From the NCBI GenBank assembly GCA_937998305.1, contig CALLDL010000018.1:42618-106617 (forward strand): a stretch of DNA of 64,000 bases, read 5' to 3'. Position numbers and translations under genes: made by a program. Positions 1 through 9,182 of the stretch are shown here, piece by piece (positions within the stretch are counted from its first letter, which is position 1; every line of letters begins with the position of its first letter). Source of the stretch: an uncultured Desulfobacterales bacterium. GTDB lineage: Bacteria > Desulfobacterota > Desulfobacteria > Desulfobacterales > UBA11574. Below the pieces are notes generated by a model. The model ran no database searches. It was not told where the DNA came from and was given only the letters and a program-made list of their open reading frames with translations.

Positions 1-2110
1 CGGCAATGGCTGCCGGAACAAAAAAGGAGATACAGTTGTTTTTGTAATATTCAAGGTTTGGACGTTTGTTTGCATTGACTTTGAATAACGCGTCGGCGTG
101 AAGTGCGTCCGGGTCTTTGGTAACCTTATCTATAAATTTTCTTTGCACATAAGTGTCAAGCACGCGCTCTATGGTATTCATATGGTCCATTAGAAGAGTG
201 TCGGCCAGTTTGGCTTTTTGAGATAAAAGATAGTTCATATATGTTTCAACGTGGGACATGAGATGATCAAAAGAAAAATTTTTTTTGGCACAGTTCAAAA
301 CAGCAGATGCAACAAGGGCATGGGGCGTTACAACAGAAACACTGTTAATAGCGTTGATAACCCTGTGCCCTAAGTTACGGCAGAGAATGTTAAACTCTTT
401 GGACGTAATATCTTCAATGGGTGTGCCGTATTGAAGCAAAAGATCTTTAAGAGATATGGGTTCATGGAACTGTATATAGATTCTTCCATACCTTTTAGTT
501 AAAAATTTTCTTGCTTTGATCACTTGCATAAAACTCTCAGGCTGCTTTTCTTTTCCCTCGATTTCGTTAAGGTATGAACTTTCTTCCAGAACCCTGTCGT
601 AACCTATGAAAATCGGCGAAAAGATCAGGTCTTCACAAGCCCCGTTTTTATATGCGTTGAGAAGAATCGAGAGAAGCCCCAGTTTGGGAAGAATTAATTT
701 GCCGGTTCGGCTTCGGCCGCCTTCGATGAAGAATTCAATATTAAATCCTTCAGCGAGTAAATTGTGAATATATTCTGAAAAAACCTTTGAATAGAGCACC
801 GCACCTCTGAATGTCCGCCGAATAAAAAAGGCGCCACCCCACCTGAATATCGGGCCCATTGGCCAGAAAGAGAGATTTTTCCCCGCAGCCACGTGTGGGC
901 ATGGCATGTTATTATTATACAAAAGATATGAAAGTATCAGGTAATCGATGTGACTTTTGTGACAAGGAATGAAAATAACAGGCCCCTTTTTTGACATGTT
1001 TTTTACACGATTCAGGCCATCCTCATTGATCGTAACCCCATCAAACAAGGTATTCAGAAACCATGTTAATATGATAGAAGCCAGTTTAATCAAAATGATA
1101 TTGTAGTTGGCAGCTATCTCATCAAGAAAAGCACTTGCTTTTTTGTGTACCTTCTGAATCGGGATATTTCGGGCTTGTGAATGGTGTTCCATAAAATTTT
1201 GAAGTCGTTCTTTTGTGAGGATGTTTTCCTTCATCTCTAATCTTGATTTTAAAACCGGGCCCGTGATGCTTTGACGGTGTCGATTAATTTGAGACAACAG
1301 TGTGCGCCTTAATGCGAGAGCCTGATAATCGACATTTCTTTTTTGATTTTCTTCAAGACTAAGAAAAGTTTTGAGGTTGATCGGTTCGGATGTTTCCACA
1401 AAAACTTTGCCCGGATTCTTAAAAAGCATGAAGAGGCGTCTCATTTTCCCGGGGTTTTCTTTGGTACCAAAGAGAAAATCGATGATACTCGGCATCGATC
1501 GATGGGGATTTTTATCAAAAAACATAAGCTTTGGGACAAGAAAAATAGGACGATCGATGGATTGTTGCATTTTGATAAGATATTGGACCGGGTCTGTCTT
1601 TTCTTTTATAAACCTTCGATGAAAACCTCTTTGTTCAACCAGCGAAAGGAGTGCCGACCGTCCATTTAGGAGTTCCTTTTGAAAGTATCCCCTTTGGTAA
1701 GGATCAGGCAGTCCAAAGTTATGGATAAAGTACTTGATGTTCGAAAATAGGATCTTCCAAATGCGTGATATCGGCTGCCAGATTACCACGCTATAGTCGA
1801 AACCTATTTGAGGAAATGGAAGACCATCCTGTTTATAGCGGGTGTAATAAAAAAGATATCTAAAGTAACTTTTGTGCTTGGTTACATAGACGACAATACC
1901 CTCTTTATGGAGACTATTTAAATCAAGGGTCTGTTCCCTGATAACCTTTACGCCGGAAAAAAAAAGCTTGAGGATAAAGTTTGATATCGCACCGATATTA
2001 TCCGGGAGCTGACAAAAAAAATGATCATAATCGTCCTGAACTGTTGGATCGATCTCTTCTTCCACTTTTTCTTTATATTTTTTCCGTTTTGATTTAATCC
2101 ATTTTAGCAT
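1..2110 (-). CDS. plsB: Glycerol-3-phosphate acyltransferase PlsB (C-terminus off the left edge)
   Basis: Acylates sn-glycerol-3-phosphate at position 1, the first step of phospholipid synthesis, at the inner membrane. The ORF track omits it because the frame runs off the window. I translated the minus strand from the ATG at 2110 and it is open for about 703 codons. The acyltransferase signature is clear: FIPCHKSHIDYL contains the H-x4-D catalytic box, followed by a GGAFFIRR segment and FFIEGGRSRTGK, which match PlsB blocks I to III. A long N-terminal region precedes the catalytic domain, as in PlsB rather than the short PlsC or PlsY types. It is transcribed divergently from the small membrane protein at 2497. 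Known: family function. Seen: motifs and length. The missing part lies beyond coordinate 1. Confidence 0.9.
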   Translation of the reverse strand, partial: MLKWIKSKRKKYKEKVEEEIDPTVQDDYDHFFCQLPDNIGAISNFILKLFFSGVKVIREQTLDLNSLHKEGIVVYVTKHKSYFRYLFYYTRYKQDGLPFPQIGFDYSVVIWQPISRIWKILFSNIKYFIHNFGLPDPYQRGYFQKELLNGRSALLSLVEQRGFHRRFIKEKTDPVQYLIKMQQSIDRPIFLVPKLMFFDKNPHRSMPSIIDFLFGTKENPGKMRRLFMLFKNPGKVFVETSEPINLKTFLSLEENQKRNVDYQALALRRTLLSQINRHRQSITGPVLKSRLEMKENILTKERLQNFMEHHSQARNIPIQKVHKKASAFLDEIAANYNIILIKLASIILTWFLNTLFDGVTINEDGLNRVKNMSKKGPVIFIPCHKSHIDYLILSYLLYNNNMPCPHVAAGKNLSFWPMGPIFRWGGAFFIRRTFRGAVLYSKVFSEYIHNLLAEGFNIEFFIEGGRSRTGKLILPKLGLLSILLNAYKNGACEDLIFSPIFIGYDRVLEESSYLNEIEGKEKQPESFMQVIKARKFLTKRYGRIYIQFHEPISLKDLLLQYGTPIEDITSKEFNILCRNLGHRVINAINSVSVVTPHALVASAVLNCAKKNFSFDHLMSHVETYMNYLLSQKAKLADTLLMDHMNTIERVLDTYVQRKFIDKVTKDPDALHADALFKVNANKRPNLEYYKNNCISFFVPAAIA

Positions 2111-2496
2111 GGTAAAGTCCCAATGTGGCTTAATGACGAATAAGAGAAAGATTTTAAAAATGGTAGACTAAAATATAAAAATTTACAAATATAAATTTTG
2201 TTTGTAACTTTTAAAGAAAAATATCTTGTTGGAGCGGGATAGGACAACATTCAAAAATAACAGTGTCATTATAAAGATTCTTGTTTGGCAAATTTAAGCT
2301 TGCGTTACAAAATAAGTTGTGATAGTTTTCAAAATCTTAATCTGCTATTAACAACTATACGTATTTACAAGATATCTTATTCTGGTCCAAGTGTTTTTTT
2401 CCAGCACAAAAAACGTCTGTACGGTTTCAAGGAAAACGCATAATTACAAACAAGCCGATTTAAATTTTAATTCAAATTAAAGGAGGATGATTTTTT
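2111..2496. other. AT-rich divergent intergenic region
   Basis: This is 386 bases between the divergent plsB and 2497 genes. It is strongly AT-rich and holds no ORF. Promoters for both genes must lie here but I could not single out a convincing -35/-10 pair. Near the right end a good ribosome binding site (AAAGGAGGATG) serves the gene at 2497. Confidence 0.5.
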
Positions 2497-2781
2497 ATGA
2501 AAACATTAATTGGTGGGGCGGTCGGAGCTGTATTGGGTCTCATTGGCATGTCCATATGGTGGAAACCCTTTTTGCAACTTTTGGCCGGTGCTATCCCGGT
2601 GATGCTTCTTCTTGGCGGTGGTTTGGCTCTTTATCTGGGTTTTGACGAACTTAAAGATTCCTGGAAGAAAGAGGATACAACAGTTGACACTTCTGTCAGC
2701 ACTGACGAAACCGATGAGTACAAAAAGGAAATTGATGATCTGAAAAAGGAAATTGAAACTTTAAAATCTGAAAAAGAATAA
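2497..2781 (+). CDS. Small membrane protein with C-terminal coiled coil, 94 aa
   Basis: Not recognised. Residues 1-20 (GGAVGAVLGLIGMSIWW) and 27-48 (LLAGAIPVMLLLGGGLALYLG) are two hydrophobic, glycine-rich segments, so it is probably a two-pass membrane hairpin. Residues 52-94 are highly charged and end in a heptad-like coiled coil (EYKKEIDDLKKEIETLKSEKE region), presumably cytoplasmic. A strong AGGAGG ribosome binding site about 10 bases upstream supports the start and suggests good expression. It stands alone, divergent from plsB. It could be a small scaffold or stress protein; no function can be assigned. Confidence 0.7.
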   Translation: MKTLIGGAVGAVLGLIGMSIWWKPFLQLLAGAIPVMLLLGGGLALYLGFDELKDSWKKEDTTVDTSVSTDETDEYKKEIDDLKKEIETLKSEKE

Positions 2782-2984
2782 GATAGAAATTTGTTTCTTA
2801 GATACTGATTTTTCTTGTGGGCAAAATTCTAAAAAGCCAAAACATACAGTACGGTTAAACGTACGTGAAAAGTTTTTACTGACAGGTCTATCGACTGCTG
2901 GCTGACAGTGAATGTTTTTGTGACCTTTTCAAAGACCTATATAAGCGCCTTGCAGATATAAGCGGGCGCTTATTGTCTTTGGTT

Positions 2985-3300
2985 CTTCTCCAATTTAGTT
3001 GGAGAAGAGGGTCCAAGGATTCAAGGGGTCATGGATCCAAGGGTTTGTTTTCTAAAGACTTTATCAGCGCTTTTAACATTCTTTCGATTTATGCGATGTC
3101 TTTTTTAGTGTACCCAATTCACCTTTTTCAATTAAATCTAAATCCCCTGCTAATAATATCTGCGTTTCCAAGTAATTCCTTAGCATTTCACTCGAACCCT
3201 TGAATCCTTGCCCCCTTTTACCCTTTGGGATCACACCTGCCTAATTGGAGATGACTCACTTATTTTACCCTAATTAACTACAACTAATCGGGTGATGGTC
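2985..3300 (-). repeat. Four-helix-bundle-associated dispersed repeat, copy 1 (inverted relative to copy 2)
   Basis: Read on the minus strand this stretch matches 58150-58470 on the plus strand. Shared pieces in order are: a GGGTGATCATCTCCC-like lead with TTAGTTGTAGTTAATTAG; TAAAATAAGTGAGTCATCTC; a GGGTCAAGGATTCAAGGGTTCGAGTGA stretch (three ccaaggattc-type units); the four-helix-bundle protein remnant; and a CTTCTCCAA-ctaa-TTGGAGAAG hairpin at the far end. The ORF-track entry on the plus strand here (2973..3203) is a shadow. Confidence 0.75.
3029..3195 (-). pseudogene. Remnant of a four-helix-bundle (23S rRNA intervening-sequence type) protein, frameshifted
   Basis: The minus-strand frame reads SSEMLRNYLETQILLAGD then LDLIEKGELGTL, then a frameshift, then IERMLKALIKSLENKPLDP and a stop. 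This is the typical C-terminal helix pair of the four helix bundle (S23/TIGR02436) family, about 45 of the usual 115-130 residues. The N-terminal two helices are absent and are replaced by low-complexity ccaaggattc-type repeats. The second copy at 58299 is intact in the same segment, which pins down the frameshift here. Non-functional. Confidence 0.7.
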
Positions 3301-3348
3301 CTTATTTTTTATCCCGGTGTTTTCTATGGGAACTTGCCAGGTATTGAA

Positions 3349-4044
3349 TCATTTGATCTTGGCTTTTTTTATGGCAGAAGTCGCAAGAAAATCGGCTCTT
3401 TCATTTCCTTCGATACCGGCATGCCCTTTTACCTTGATGAATTTCAGATCGTTGAATTTTGAGAGGATTTTCTTGATGGATTCAATGATGTCCTGATTTT
3501 TTTTTGCCTTCCACCCTTGAGTCAGGACGCCGTACGCATATCTGCTGTCTGTAAAAACCCGTACCGGAAGATTCGGATTTTTTACAGCCATAAGACCCGA
3601 TCGGATGGCTTCGAGTTCTGCCATGTTGTTGGTGGTAATACCGATATATCTTGATATCTCTTTTTCATGTTTGCCAAAGCTCAAAACCACGCCTATTCCC
3701 GACGGACCGGGATTTCCTGCAGATGCTCCGTCTGTGTAGATAGTTATGGCATCATCACAAGATGTTTCAACCAAAAATTTTGTATCGGATTTTGTTTTCG
3801 CGTTCTTTTGTTTTGTCGATTTTCGGGTTGATTTTTCTCCTTTTTCGGTTTTTTCCTTCCTTTGTAAAGAATCAACGGGCTTTATATTTTTAGAAAGGAC
3901 CCAGTATTCGTAATCCTGGTCAAGCTGATATCGGATCAGTACCTTACCGTTTTTGGTAACAGGTTTTTGATCCTGATCTGTTGCCAGCCAGACTTTGTTT
4001 TTTTTGAAAACCATCCGTTTCCAGTTGATGTTGTCATTTGTCAT
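3349..4044 (-). CDS. rnhA: Ribonuclease HI with an extra N-terminal domain
   Basis: Hydrolyses RNA in RNA-DNA hybrids (R-loops, primers). The catalytic domain spans about residues 97-228 and has the carboxylates in order: ITIYTDGASAGNPG (Asp), NNMAELEAI (Glu), VFTDSRYAYG (Asp) and the GNERADFLA region (Asp), with the KGHAG loop before it. Residues 1-45 form a small separate module (NINWKRMVFKKNKVWLATD...GKVLIRYQ) that I do not recognise, joined by a Lys/Glu/Ser-rich linker at about 55-90. At 231 aa it is longer than the usual 150-160. The start gives MTNDNINW with a weak GGTGA upstream. Monocistronic. Confidence 0.9.
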   Translation of the reverse strand: MTNDNINWKRMVFKKNKVWLATDQDQKPVTKNGKVLIRYQLDQDYEYWVLSKNIKPVDSLQRKEKTEKGEKSTRKSTKQKNAKTKSDTKFLVETSCDDAITIYTDGASAGNPGPSGIGVVLSFGKHEKEISRYIGITTNNMAELEAIRSGLMAVKNPNLPVRVFTDSRYAYGVLTQGWKAKKNQDIIESIKKILSKFNDLKFIKVKGHAGIEGNERADFLATSAIKKAKIK

Positions 4045-4238
4045 TGGTCACCGAATTTCAGGTTTTAGGTGTCAGGCATCATGCGGCGGGGAAAAAACTC
4101 TAAAATGAAAGGTTAAATGTGAAAGATTTAAGACGCTTACTAAGTTTAAATAAAGTCGTTAGTCCTATGCCTTGACCTGCCTTTAGCATAGTGTCTTGAA
4201 TCCCGACCCCTGGTCCCTAATCCCCGATCCCTATCAAT

Positions 4239-5414
4239 TTAGGTATAAAGATGAAACCTTCGACTTGTTTCCGCGAACGTTTTCAGATCTATAAACCATG
4301 ATTTTTCTATGGCGTATATATCATCTAAACTTTCGATATGCTGGCGTATTTTTTTATCCCCAATGATAAGGTCTATGGGCAGTTTTTCAAATTCATATTC
4401 GTACGGTGTCCGCTTCCATTGAAACATATTATTGTGATGAAAGATTACGGCCTGGAGGAGTTTAAGCGTCGTGATATATGGCTTGAATTCATATGGATCT
4501 GTTATATGGATTTGAAATCCATTGCATGCCGAACCGCTCCATTTGTTGAATGTCGGTTCAAATACGACCGGTCTGAGTATGATACCCGGGAGTTCGCTTT
4601 CACCTATCGTCGACAGCAAGTGTTTTGTATTAAAAAACGGGGCACCGAATATTTCAAATGGAAGAGTGACGCCCCTGCCTTCTGAAACATTGGTCCCTTC
4701 CCACAATACTTGCCCCGGATAAACCAAGGCAGTTACAGGTGATGGCATGTTGGGTGATGGTGGAATCCATGGAAGGCCCGTATCCGTAAAAAACATATCT
4801 CTTTTCCAGCCTTGCATGGGGATGACATCAAGATCACACTCAATACCGAAATCGTTGTTAAATAAAAGGGCAAGTTCGCCTATGGTCAGTCCGTGGCGCA
4901 TGGGGATGGGATATCTTCCGACAAATGAAGCGCATTCAGGTGTCAAAAGATTCCCTTCTATGATGCGACCATTTACAGGATTCGGCCGATCGAGTACAAC
5001 AACTTTTTTGCCGAACTTTTTTGCAGCTTCAAGGCAATACGACATGGTATAAATAAAGGTATAAACACGCGTGCCAACATCCTGTAGGTCGATGATAAGG
5101 ATATCGATGGGATCTAACATTTTTTTATCAGGAATGCGCGTTTTACCATAAAGACTAAAAACAGGAATTTGTAAGGCGGGGTGAATCGTATCATCCGACT
5201 CGATCATGTTGTCTTGTTTTTCCGAAAAAAATCCATGCTGGGGTGAGTACAATGCCTTAAGTTGATCCGGAAATTTCAGATTGATCAGTTCGCTGGCATG
5301 ACAAAAATTTTGGTCAACCGAAGCAGGATTGCACAGAAGTCCGATTCGATTCCTAAATATCCATTTTGGAGGAGATGCTATGAAATTTTCAAGACCTGTT
5401 TGAACGCGTAACAT
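4239..5414 (-). CDS. NamZ-like exo-beta-N-acetylmuramidase (DUF1343 family)
   Basis: The family releases terminal N-acetylmuramic acid from peptidoglycan fragments (GH171; characterised member is Bacillus NamZ). Recognised from the N-terminal block RIGLLCNPASVD, the LYSPQHGFF motif, IDILIIDLQDVGTRVYTF, the LDRPNPVNG motif and the GTNVSEGRG block, which together are diagnostic of DUF1343. The length of 391 aa is normal. No signal peptide is visible at the N-terminus (MLRVQTGLENF), so a cytoplasmic role in muropeptide recycling is more likely than a secreted one. That is inference. No recycling genes adjoin it. Confidence 0.82.
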   Translation of the reverse strand: MLRVQTGLENFIASPPKWIFRNRIGLLCNPASVDQNFCHASELINLKFPDQLKALYSPQHGFFSEKQDNMIESDDTIHPALQIPVFSLYGKTRIPDKKMLDPIDILIIDLQDVGTRVYTFIYTMSYCLEAAKKFGKKVVVLDRPNPVNGRIIEGNLLTPECASFVGRYPIPMRHGLTIGELALLFNNDFGIECDLDVIPMQGWKRDMFFTDTGLPWIPPSPNMPSPVTALVYPGQVLWEGTNVSEGRGVTLPFEIFGAPFFNTKHLLSTIGESELPGIILRPVVFEPTFNKWSGSACNGFQIHITDPYEFKPYITTLKLLQAVIFHHNNMFQWKRTPYEYEFEKLPIDLIIGDKKIRQHIESLDDIYAIEKSWFIDLKTFAETSRRFHLYT

Positions 5415-5950
5415 ATCTCAGTATATATAAATTATGGTTTGTCCTCTTAAATTTCTATTATTACATATAAAAATTAATTGATGTCAAGTTGAATCTATGT
5501 GTGGTTTGCAGAGGTCCGGGATCGAGACGCATATGTCATCTTATGACTCCCGATCCCTGATTCCAATAACTATTATGTATCTTTTCGATTTTGAAAAACA
5601 CATGGCGATGATCGTTCACATCTAACATCAGATAAAAGCACCATCATAAAATGAACTTACATATAAATCAGGAGTCAGGGTGTTTTTATTTTCAGAATCG
5701 CTCCATGGATAACGTTTTTTTCAAACCGTGTAATCGCGCCGGAGTCTGATATATAAGTGTTTACAATAAAATCTCTCCGACCTCTCACATATAGGTGCGG
5801 GTGCGAAACTTGAGTCTTGTATAAAAAGAAAGCACTAAATATATTGATTTCATGTTTGAATCTGATATACATGTTGTCGAATTGTAGTTAGATGGTCGGA
5901 TATCATGTCTAAGGCATTGAAATTACACTCAATAGTGTCAAGATTGGATA
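5415..5950. other. Non-coding region with a MITE fragment
   Basis: This is 536 bases without a credible gene. The 65-aa minus-strand ORF in the track overlaps repeat DNA and looks spurious. It holds a fragment of the MITE-like element (5667-5740) and a GGGTGCGAAACTT stretch at about 5799, which also occurs in the hairpin at 43258. The promoters of the flanking genes are not obvious. Confidence 0.5.
5667..5740 (-). mobile_element. MITE-like element, end fragment
   Basis: The stretch TCAGGGTGTTTTTATTTTCAG then ATCGCTCCATGGATAACG and TTTTTTTCAAACCGTGTAAT matches the reverse complement of the right end of the full copy at 24714-25007 (GGGTGTTTTTG, ATCGCTCCATGGATAACC, AAACGCGTGAAC). Only about 75 bases remain, so it is a decayed end. 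Confidence 0.6.
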
Positions 5951-5953
5951 TTG

Positions 5954-7783
5954 ATGAGACGGATAAGATTTGCGAGCATATACTTGTTTTTACTGGCTGT
6001 GTTATTCTTTATTTTAGGGGCCTACAAAGAATGGCATACACTGTCGCTGATTAACGGATTGGAAAACATCCCACCGGACTATCCTCCGAGTCTTCATCTT
6101 CTGTTTTTTCTGGTCGGTTTTTTAGCCCTTTGTGCGATTTATTTTGCAGAGAAGATGGAAGTAAAGATCCTTTCCTCAATTAACGAAGTCCTTCATGAAG
6201 AGATCGCCATGAGAAATCGTACGGAGAAAGCGTTGAGGGAAAGCGAAAAAAGAAATAAGGATCTTTATGCGGAAGCTAAAAAGGCAGAAGAATTATACCG
6301 TTCTTTATTTAGATGTAGTGCTGACCCTATTGTCACCTATGATTTAAAAGGAAAGGTCGAATATATAAGTCCTTCATTTACCGAGATATTTGGATGGACA
6401 TTGAAGGAAATGAAAGGCAAGCAGATACCGTTTGACCATGAATTCAAAAAAGAATCTATTGTGGCTGTTATTCAGGATCTTGTGGAACACGGAACACCGT
6501 GTAATGGTTTTGAGACAAAATGCCGCACGAGAGACAGACGTTTGTTAGATGTCAGCGTAAGTGCTTCGCGCCATAATGACCATGAGGGAAAATCTATGGG
6601 CACACTTTTTCTTCTCCGTGATATTTCGGAGAAGAAAAGGGTTGAAGCCCAGTTGCATTATATCGAACGGATGGAGGCTATTGGAACACTGGCTGGAGGA
6701 ATTGCACATGATTTTAACAATCTGATGATGGGGATGCTGGGGAATATCTCGCTGACTTTGTATGATATCGGGCCCGATGATCCCAATTACAAGCGGTTAA
6801 AAACCGTTGAAAGGTTGATTCAAAGTGGTTCCGAGCTGACAAGCAAACTTCTTGGATATGCAAGGAAAGGTAAATATGAGTTAAAACCCATAAATTTAAA
6901 CAAAATTTTAAAAGAAAGTTCTGCTGCATTTGGCAGAGCAAGAAAAGAGATCGTCATTTCTAAGGACCTTGCTGAAGATCTGTTCTCGGTAAAGGCGGAT
7001 GGGTCTCAACTTGAGCAGGTCCTCCTAAATCTTTTTATCAATGCTGCCGATGCCATGCCAGAAGGAGGAGATCTATTTCTGCAAACTGCCAATGTTACGC
7101 ATAAAGAAATGCAAGGTAAGCCCTATAATCCCAAACCTGGTAAATATGTTATGATAAAAATAAAAGACAATGGTGCGGGGATGGATCAAAAAACCATCAC
7201 ACGCATTTTCCAACCGTTTTTTACCACCAAGGAAATGGGGCTGGGTTCGGGACTTGGGCTGGCATCAGCATATGGGATAGTAAAGGGGCATGCTGGATAT
7301 ATCGATGTTGAATCCGAAAAAGGACATGGATCGGTTTTTAGCATTTATATCCCCGCATCGAAGGAATTGATTCAAAAAGACCCGATAGTTAGCGAGCGCA
7401 TCGAAGAGGGAGATGAAACCATCTTGCTGGTGGATGATGAAGAGATGGTCATTGATGTTGGTGTCCAGCTTTTGGAAAAACTTGGATACACAGTCCTTGA
7501 AGCCAGAGGCGGTAAAGAGGCGATTCAGATATATCAAGAGAACAAGGATAATATTGATATAATTGTTTTGGATATGATTATGCCCGATATGGGCGGCAGC
7601 GAGGTCTATGATAAAATAAAAATAATCGATCCTGAAGTTAAGGTTCTTCTTTCAAGTGGCTACAGTGTTGAGGGACAGGCAACGGAAATATTGAAAAGGG
7701 GATGTAACGGTTTTATTCAAAAGCCTTTTAACCTTAAGAGTCTATCAAGAAAAATCAGAGCAGTTTTAAACAAAAGTGTATAG
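5954..7783 (+). CDS. PAS hybrid sensor histidine kinase with C-terminal receiver
   Basis: Two-component hybrid kinase of 609 aa. It has two N-terminal membrane helices (about residues 7-24 and 43-66), then a short coiled coil, a PAS domain (about 115-230), HisKA with phospho-acceptor H in GGIAHDFNNLMMG (about 255), HATPase_c with N box (LLNLFINAADAMPEGG), G1 (IKDNGAGM) and G2 (GLGSGLGLASAYGIVKGH), and a receiver with DD (LLVDDEE), phospho-Asp in VLDMIMPDMGG and the Lys in FIQKPF. The periplasmic loop is only about 18 residues, so the signal is likely sensed by the membrane part or the PAS domain. The track start is a TTG; the ATG three bases later is preferred. No partner regulator lies next to it. 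Confidence 0.88.
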   Translation: MRRIRFASIYLFLLAVLFFILGAYKEWHTLSLINGLENIPPDYPPSLHLLFFLVGFLALCAIYFAEKMEVKILSSINEVLHEEIAMRNRTEKALRESEKRNKDLYAEAKKAEELYRSLFRCSADPIVTYDLKGKVEYISPSFTEIFGWTLKEMKGKQIPFDHEFKKESIVAVIQDLVEHGTPCNGFETKCRTRDRRLLDVSVSASRHNDHEGKSMGTLFLLRDISEKKRVEAQLHYIERMEAIGTLAGGIAHDFNNLMMGMLGNISLTLYDIGPDDPNYKRLKTVERLIQSGSELTSKLLGYARKGKYELKPINLNKILKESSAAFGRARKEIVISKDLAEDLFSVKADGSQLEQVLLNLFINAADAMPEGGDLFLQTANVTHKEMQGKPYNPKPGKYVMIKIKDNGAGMDQKTITRIFQPFFTTKEMGLGSGLGLASAYGIVKGHAGYIDVESEKGHGSVFSIYIPASKELIQKDPIVSERIEEGDETILLVDDEEMVIDVGVQLLEKLGYTVLEARGGKEAIQIYQENKDNIDIIVLDMIMPDMGGSEVYDKIKIIDPEVKVLLSSGYSVEGQATEILKRGCNGFIQKPFNLKSLSRKIRAVLNKSV

Positions 7784-7851
7784 CCCACGGCTGTTTATCT
7801 CATGCCCCCGATATTAGTATTTCGGGATTTCGCTACGCTCAACTTGCCTAT

Positions 7852-7884
7852 CTTCGGCAAACTCGACAATCGCTCAATTTAGGT
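7852..7884 (+). repeat. 33-bp direct repeat, copy 1
   Basis: CTTCGGCAAACTCGACAATC followed by GCTCAATTTAGGT occurs identically at 52222-52254. Here it lies just after the kinase gene in non-coding DNA. A 20-base part resembles the CGCTACGCTCAACTTG-type junk beside it. Function unknown. Confidence 0.7.
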
Positions 7885-8080
7885 AAAAATTAAATGAATT
7901 GAATAGTTGTGTAACTTACCGAAAACGAAGCGATTTATTTTTTTTGACTTGAATTGGTGGTTGACTTTCCACGAAGGTTATGATTCATTTCAATAATAAA
8001 TCAGATTATCATTTAAACATGTCTTCATCGTGTTGTTTATATAACGTTAGGGTAAATTTAGTGGCTGGAGCTTTGAATCT

Positions 8081-8746
8081 ATGAAATCTTATGCGAGAAC
8101 CTTGGGTATTGTCGGAATATGTCTCTTTTTGTTATCCACAGCAGTGTTGGCTGAAACAAATTATTATATTAATGACAGCATGAAAATAACCGTGCGGACG
8201 GGACCTGCAACAGACCGAAAAATAATTGCTTTACTCGGTGTTGGACAAAAGGTGGAAATTCTGAAAGCTGAGAATGAGTGGACTATGGTCCGATTGCTCA
8301 ATGGCAAGGAGGGCTGGGTGATCAGCCGCTTTCTTACCGATAAAACCCCGGACAGTATACAATTGGAAGCATTAAAGAAAAATCACAGCACTCTTCAGAC
8401 CAAAGCCGCATCACTCATGGAAGAAAATAAGGCATACAAAGCCGAAAATAAAAAGCTCGGCATCGATCTTAACACCAGTGAGACAAAACAAAGAGGCCTA
8501 AACAAATCTTTCGAAACCCTCAAAAAAGAGTCCAAACAATTCTTGGCACTGCAAGCAAAATATAAAGAGTCAACTTCTAAACTCGCTGCGCAGACTCAAA
8601 AAGCTGAAAAGTGTGAGGACGAGTTAACAAAACTGCTTTGGAACAAAAATATTAAATGGTTTTTAAGCGGAGCCGGTGTACTTATTCTTGGATTTATCAT
8701 CGGTTTCAGTACAAAACGCCAACGGCGGCATTCATCCCTGCTATAA
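8081..8746 (+). CDS. SH3b-domain membrane protein (YgiM-like, TIGR04211 type)
   Basis: A signal peptide (residues 1-25, ending VLAETN) is followed by a bacterial SH3 domain (about 27-90; VRTGPATDRKIIALLGVGQK, WTMVRLLNGKEGWV), a long coiled coil (about 95-190) and a C-terminal transmembrane helix (about 193-212) with a short basic tail. This order matches the SH3-domain-and-anchor family represented by YgiM. The SH3b domain would sit in the periplasm, probably binding peptidoglycan or protein. The ATG at 8081 has GGAG upstream. It precedes the penicillin-binding protein but a repeat lies between, so co-transcription is doubtful. Confidence 0.8.
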   Translation: MKSYARTLGIVGICLFLLSTAVLAETNYYINDSMKITVRTGPATDRKIIALLGVGQKVEILKAENEWTMVRLLNGKEGWVISRFLTDKTPDSIQLEALKKNHSTLQTKAASLMEENKAYKAENKKLGIDLNTSETKQRGLNKSFETLKKESKQFLALQAKYKESTSKLAAQTQKAEKCEDELTKLLWNKNIKWFLSGAGVLILGFIIGFSTKRQRRHSSLL

Positions 8747-8812
8747 ATTGTTTGAATCTTGCATGAAAATTAATGAGAATTTTTCTCTTACTTGATTGAA
8801 AAGGTTTATTAC

Positions 8813-9005
8813 AAGCCATCTCAAAAATACAGATTACGTTCAAAAGCAAGTTGAGCTTTGCGAAATCCCGACATTCGGGAGCGCGAGCCGATGAAAAAGC
8901 GGAGTATACAATGGGAGTATGTGAGTATTTTGAAGAGGCTCGTTGTAAATCCCGTCACGCGGGGCAAAACCGTAATTGGGCGTTAGATGTATTTTTGAGA
9001 TGGCT
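8813..9005. repeat. Palindromic repeat with 17-bp perfect arms
   Basis: The arms AGCCATCTCAAAAATAC (8814-8830) and GTATTTTTGAGATGGCT (8989-9005) are exact inverted repeats around about 160 bases. The interior contains GGCAAAACCGTAATTGGGCG and TAGATG near the right arm and a TATAC-rich section in the middle, loosely like the cores of the palindromes at 35289 and 42532. No ORF. It fills most of the 436-base gap before the PBP gene. Confidence 0.7.
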
Positions 9006-9182
9006 CTCAGTCATATTCGGATAAGATACGTGGGTTTGTTTATCCCTTTTTCCCGCGTTCATGTTGGGATAGAAATTCCGAAACGTTTAACATTCCAATA
9101 TTCCATTGTTTCATTATTCTACTTTTGATATTCAATCGAAACTCATCTTCTCATCTTCGAAAAAAAATCATTTTAAACACAA

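Noticed and set aside
2973-3203. 76-aa plus-strand ORF
   Set aside because: It runs through the four-helix-bundle repeat on the wrong strand; the minus strand carries the recognisable remnant.
5675-5872. 65-aa minus-strand ORF
   Set aside because: It overlaps a MITE fragment, has no ribosome binding site and no recognisable pattern.
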